DNA of 9,287 bases, taken from NCBI GenBank assembly GCA_964469055.1, contig CAYXXN010000115.1:1-9287 (forward strand), read 5' to 3'. The notes under the pieces are model-generated. The model did not search any database. It had not been told where the DNA came from and saw only the letters and a list, made by a program, of their open reading frames with translations. The first letter of the stretch is position 1, and each line of letters begins with the position of its first letter. Made by a program: the position numbers and the translations under genes. Shown one piece after another: positions 7,100 through 9,287 of this stretch. This DNA comes from CAYXXN01 sp964469055. GTDB taxonomy: Bacteria > Acidobacteriota > Thermoanaerobaculia > Multivoradales > JAHEKO01.

Positions 7100-7177
7100 G
7101 GCGTCTCAGGGCCTCTGGTAGATTGCGTCGGGCGCGGTCTCGACCCGCGTCTTCCGCGAGCGACAGGAGGGCAACCC
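7100..7177. promoter_or_regulatory. Divergent intergenic region between hpnH and the kinase gene
   Basis: These 78 nt separate two genes transcribed away from each other, so promoters for the kinase gene and probably for the hpnH operon should lie here or just inside the flanking 5' ends. The only AT-richer spot is TAGATT at 7119-7124, a weak -10-like match (plus strand) without a recognisable -35 box at the right distance. I see no clear operator palindrome. The promoter role is inferred from geometry, not from a recognised box. Confidence 0.4.
7165..7170 (+). promoter_or_regulatory. Ribosome binding site for the adenosine-kinase-like gene
   Basis: AGGAGG, a full Shine-Dalgarno match, ends seven bases before the GTG at 7178-7180. 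It fixes the start of the kinase gene and rules out the much longer upstream extension of the same frame, which is antisense to hpnH. Confidence 0.85.
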
Positions 7178-8149
7178 GTGCGGGGAGCGAGCGGCCCAGG
7201 GCAGATCGTAGTCAGCGGGTCCGTCGCTTTCGATGTGATCCTCGACTTCCCCGGTCGCTTCCAGGACCACATCTTGCCCGACAAGCTCCACGTCATCAAC
7301 ATCTCGTTCCTGGTCGAGAAGCTCTCCAAGCAACGGGGCGGCTGCGGCGGCAACGTGGCCTACAGCCTGGCGCTCCTGGGCGAGCGGCCGCGGCTGGTGG
7401 CGGCGGTGGGCGGCGATTTCGGCGACTACGAGCGTTGGCTCGCCGAGCAGGGCGTCGATCTCGGCGGCGTGCGCGTCTTCCCCGAGGAGATGACGGCCTC
7501 CGGCTTCGCCACCACCGATCGGGACGACAACCAGATCTGGGGCTTCTACAGCGGCGCCATGCGCCGGGCCCGCGAGCTGTCGTTGGCCGAGCTGGCGGGC
7601 CCGGCGGCCCTGGGCTGTCTGGTGGCCCCCGACGATCCGGAGGCCATGGTCCGCCACTGCCGTGAGGCGCGCGCGATGGGGCTGCCGCTCTTCTTCGACC
7701 CTTCCTTCCAGGTCACCGACCTCGACGGGGAGACCTTGACCGCCGCGGCGCGCGGCGCCAAGGCGCTGTTCTTCAACGACTACGAGCACGCGGTCTTCCA
7801 GCAGAAGACCGGTTTCGACGGCCCGCGCCTTTTCGAGCTGGCCGAGATCGTCGTCGTCACGCTGGGCGCCCACGGCAGTCGGATCGCCACCGCCCGAGAG
7901 ACGCTCGAGGTGCCGGCGGTGCCGCCGCGCGAGGTCGTCGACCCGACCGGCGCCGGCGACGCCTACCGCGCCGGCTTCCTGGCGGGATGGCGGCGGGGCT
8001 CGCCGCTCGCCGTGTGCGGGCGCATGGGGAGCCTCGCCGCGACCTATGCCGTCGAACACTACGGAACCCAGAATCATCGTTATCACCCGGGAGAGTTCGC
8101 CCGCCGCTACGCCGAGAGCTTCGGCGAGGAGCTGCCGCCCTCCTCCTGA
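7178..8149 (+). CDS. adoK: PfkB-family kinase resembling mycobacterial-type adenosine kinase
   Basis: Predicted to phosphorylate the 5'-hydroxyl of a nucleoside or sugar with ATP, most likely adenosine to AMP. The start is GTG (7178-7180) behind a strong AGGAGG, giving 323 residues, normal for the family. PfkB signatures are present: RGGCGGN (53-59, N-terminal signature), NDYE (200-203, NxxE metal/phosphate motif), VTLGAHG (227-233), and DPTGAGDAYRAGF (255-267, with Asp261 as catalytic base). The pattern FPGRF...ILPDKLH...SFLVEKL in residues 24-49 and the C-terminal YGTQ (295-298) match what I recall of the bacterial adenosine kinase first described in Mycobacterium, so adenosine is the best substrate guess; ribokinase-like activity is the alternative. 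It is the only plus-strand gene in the window, divergent from hpnH and tail-to-tail with shc, overlapping it by 43 bp. Its place inside a hopanoid locus, where enzymes make and break a hopane-adenosine linkage, suggests a link to adenosyl chemistry or purine salvage, but this is not shown. Confidence 0.82.
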   Translation: MRGASGPGQIVVSGSVAFDVILDFPGRFQDHILPDKLHVINISFLVEKLSKQRGGCGGNVAYSLALLGERPRLVAAVGGDFGDYERWLAEQGVDLGGVRVFPEEMTASGFATTDRDDNQIWGFYSGAMRRARELSLAELAGPAALGCLVAPDDPEAMVRHCREARAMGLPLFFDPSFQVTDLDGETLTAAARGAKALFFNDYEHAVFQQKTGFDGPRLFELAEIVVVTLGAHGSRIATARETLEVPAVPPREVVDPTGAGDAYRAGFLAGWRRGSPLAVCGRMGSLAATYAVEHYGTQNHRYHPGEFARRYAESFGEELPPSS

Positions 8150-9287
8150 TCCCGCCGCCAGCGCGCCAAGGCGAGCAGCGGGAAGTACGTGGCGTAGAGG
8201 TGGTAGCGCAGGTAGAAGATCTCCGGGAAACCGGTCCCGGTCCAGAACTCGTCCTGCCAACCGCCGTCCGCGCCCTGACCGGCGAGGAGGTGGCGGAGGC
8301 CGCGCTCCACGGCGTCGCTCCGCTCCCCGGCCGCCAACAGGCCGAGGACGGCCCACGCGGTCTGCGAGGCAGTGCTCGGCCCCTGACCTTTCAGCCGCGG
8401 GTCGGCGTACGAGGCCGGCAGCTCGCCCCAACCGCCGTCGCCGTTCTGGCAGCGTTCGAGCCAGCGACGGGCCCGCACCCCCCAAGCGCTGCCGCGCGTG
8501 TCCTCGCCCGCCCACTCGAGGCCGACGAGCGCCAGCCAGGTGCCGTAGAGGTAGTTGCAGCCCCACCTGCCGTACCAGGAGCCGTCGGGCTCTTGCTCTC
8601 TCAGCAAGAAGTCGACCGCCCGCCGCACCGGCGGCGACGCGGGGTCCATCCCGGCGGCCACCAGCGCCTCGAGGACGCGCGCCGTCACGTCGACGGTCGG
8701 CGGATCGATCATCGCGTTGTGGTCAGCGAAGGGAACCTGGGTGAGGAACTCGCGGTCGCAGTCCTTGTCGAACGATCCCCAGCCCCCGTTGGTGCTCTGC
8801 ATGCCGAGCAGCCAGCGCTGGGCCCGCGCGAGCTGGGCGTCGCGCGACGACACCTCCTCCGGCGCCGGGACGACCTTGGCCAGGGAGGTGACGACCTGCG
8901 CCGTATCGTCGCAGTCGGGATAGAACTCGTTTCGGTACTCGAAACACCAGCCGCTCGCCTCCGTGCGCGGGCAGTTGACCCTCCAGTCTCCCGGCTGCCG
9001 CACCTCGCGCTCCATCAGCCAGCGCGCGGCGCGGCGCAGTCGCGGGTCATCGGCCTTTCCCGATTCGGCCAGGGCGCTGGCCGCCAGCGCCGTGTCCCAC
9101 ACCGCCGAGAAGCACGGCTGTACCCGCAGGGCGTTGCCGTCCGTGAGCTCGAGCCGCTCGAGCTGGTAGAGCTGACCGGCGACCAACGGGTCGTCGACCG
9201 AGTAACCCAGAGCGCGGAAGGCGAAGATCGTGTTGACGATCGGCGGGAAGATCGCCCCCAGCCCGTCTCCCGCCTCGAGGCGCCGGC
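8107..9287 (-). CDS. shc: Squalene-hopene cyclase, C-terminal part (N-terminus beyond window)
   Basis: Cyclises squalene to hopene/hopanol, the core reaction of the pathway; a monotopic membrane enzyme in the family. The frame is open from the right edge to TAG at 8107-8109, giving 392 residues. Roughly the first 250 residues are missing, judging from the usual position of the catalytic motif near residue 375. The catalytic DCDDTA motif (the DxDDTA protonating Asp cluster) is at 8899-8916, about residue 124 of the visible part. Other landmarks are IFPPIVN and VQPCFSAVWDT before it, then several QW-type repeats (QSTNGGWGSFD, QEPDGSWYGRWG, QNGDGGWGE, QGADGGWQDEFW), PSTASQTAW, and the C-terminal GTGFPEIFYLRYHLY. 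DxDDTA with PSTASQTAW points to a squalene-hopene cyclase rather than an oxidosqualene cyclase. The internal TTG at 9184-9186 is not a start because conserved cyclase sequence continues upstream. The 3' end overlaps the kinase gene on the other strand by 43 bp. Confidence 0.96.
   Translation of the reverse strand, partial: RRLEAGDGLGAIFPPIVNTIFAFRALGYSVDDPLVAGQLYQLERLELTDGNALRVQPCFSAVWDTALAASALAESGKADDPRLRRAARWLMEREVRQPGDWRVNCPRTEASGWCFEYRNEFYPDCDDTAQVVTSLAKVVPAPEEVSSRDAQLARAQRWLLGMQSTNGGWGSFDKDCDREFLTQVPFADHNAMIDPPTVDVTARVLEALVAAGMDPASPPVRRAVDFLLREQEPDGSWYGRWGCNYLYGTWLALVGLEWAGEDTRGSAWGVRARRWLERCQNGDGGWGELPASYADPRLKGQGPSTASQTAWAVLGLLAAGERSDAVERGLRHLLAGQGADGGWQDEFWTGTGFPEIFYLRYHLYATYFPLLALARWRRDQEEGGSSSPKLSA

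Noticed and set aside
7119..7124. TAGATT as a -10 promoter box for the kinase gene
   Set aside because: It matches only four of six consensus positions and has no -35 element at suitable spacing, so I kept only the geometric inference of a promoter region.
6059..8149. A 696-codon plus-strand open frame ending with the kinase
   Set aside because: Only 7178-8149 codes for a recognisable protein, with AGGAGG before its GTG. The upstream part is antisense to hpnH and hpnA and has the His/Arg/Gly-rich composition of a GC-rich shadow frame.
7106..8566. A 486-codon minus-strand open frame across the kinase gene and the end of shc
   Set aside because: It is antisense to the clearly conserved kinase and out of frame with shc, and its translation is low-complexity Arg/Gly/Ala without any motif.
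9184..9186. TTG as a possible start for a short cyclase
   Set aside because: Conserved cyclase sequence (GLGAIFPPIVN and LGYSVDDP) continues upstream to the window edge, so the gene is simply truncated by the window.

Overview
The window carries most of a hopanoid (bacterial sterol-like lipid) biosynthesis locus from a GC-rich bacterium. A run of exactly 100 N (3497-3596) marks a scaffold gap, so this is draft or metagenomic sequence. Type II IPP isomerase, a single eukaryote-like squalene synthase and the hpnH-hpnA-hpnG block, together with the high GC, would fit an uncultured lineage such as the high-GC Acidobacteriota. That placement is a low-confidence guess, because no rRNA or other phylogenetic marker is present.

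Layout from right to left, since all genes but one are on the minus strand: the C-terminal ~392 residues of squalene-hopene cyclase (shc, cut by the window edge at 9287); a PfkB-family kinase resembling mycobacterial adenosine kinase (7178-8149), the only plus-strand gene, whose 3' end overlaps that of shc by 43 bp; then hpnH (adenosylhopane synthase), hpnA (NAD-dependent epimerase/dehydrogenase-like), hpnG (adenosylhopane phosphorylase/nucleosidase), an exported alkaline-phosphatase-superfamily hydrolase broken by the gap, fni (type II IPP isomerase) and a squalene synthase. The run hpnH to squalene synthase is tightly packed (4-nt spacing, ATGA and GTGA overlaps, an ~80-nt spacer before fni, a 13-nt spacer) and reads as one operon. 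After a 92-nt spacer comes the N-terminal 369 codons of a membrane sensor-like protein that runs off the left edge.

Together the genes describe a nearly self-contained route. Fni balances IPP and DMAPP, squalene synthase joins two farnesyl diphosphates, Shc cyclises squalene to the hopene skeleton, HpnH attaches the 5'-deoxyadenosyl group of SAM, and HpnG removes adenine to leave a ribosyl or phosphoribosyl side chain. The two non-canonical members, the adenosine-kinase-like protein and the exported phosphatase-like protein, are the most interesting parts. Both have activities that could act on the adenosyl/ribosyl chemistry or recycle its by-products, but this is inference from neighbourhood. 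No RNA genes, CRISPR arrays, insertion sequences or convincing promoters or terminators were seen.
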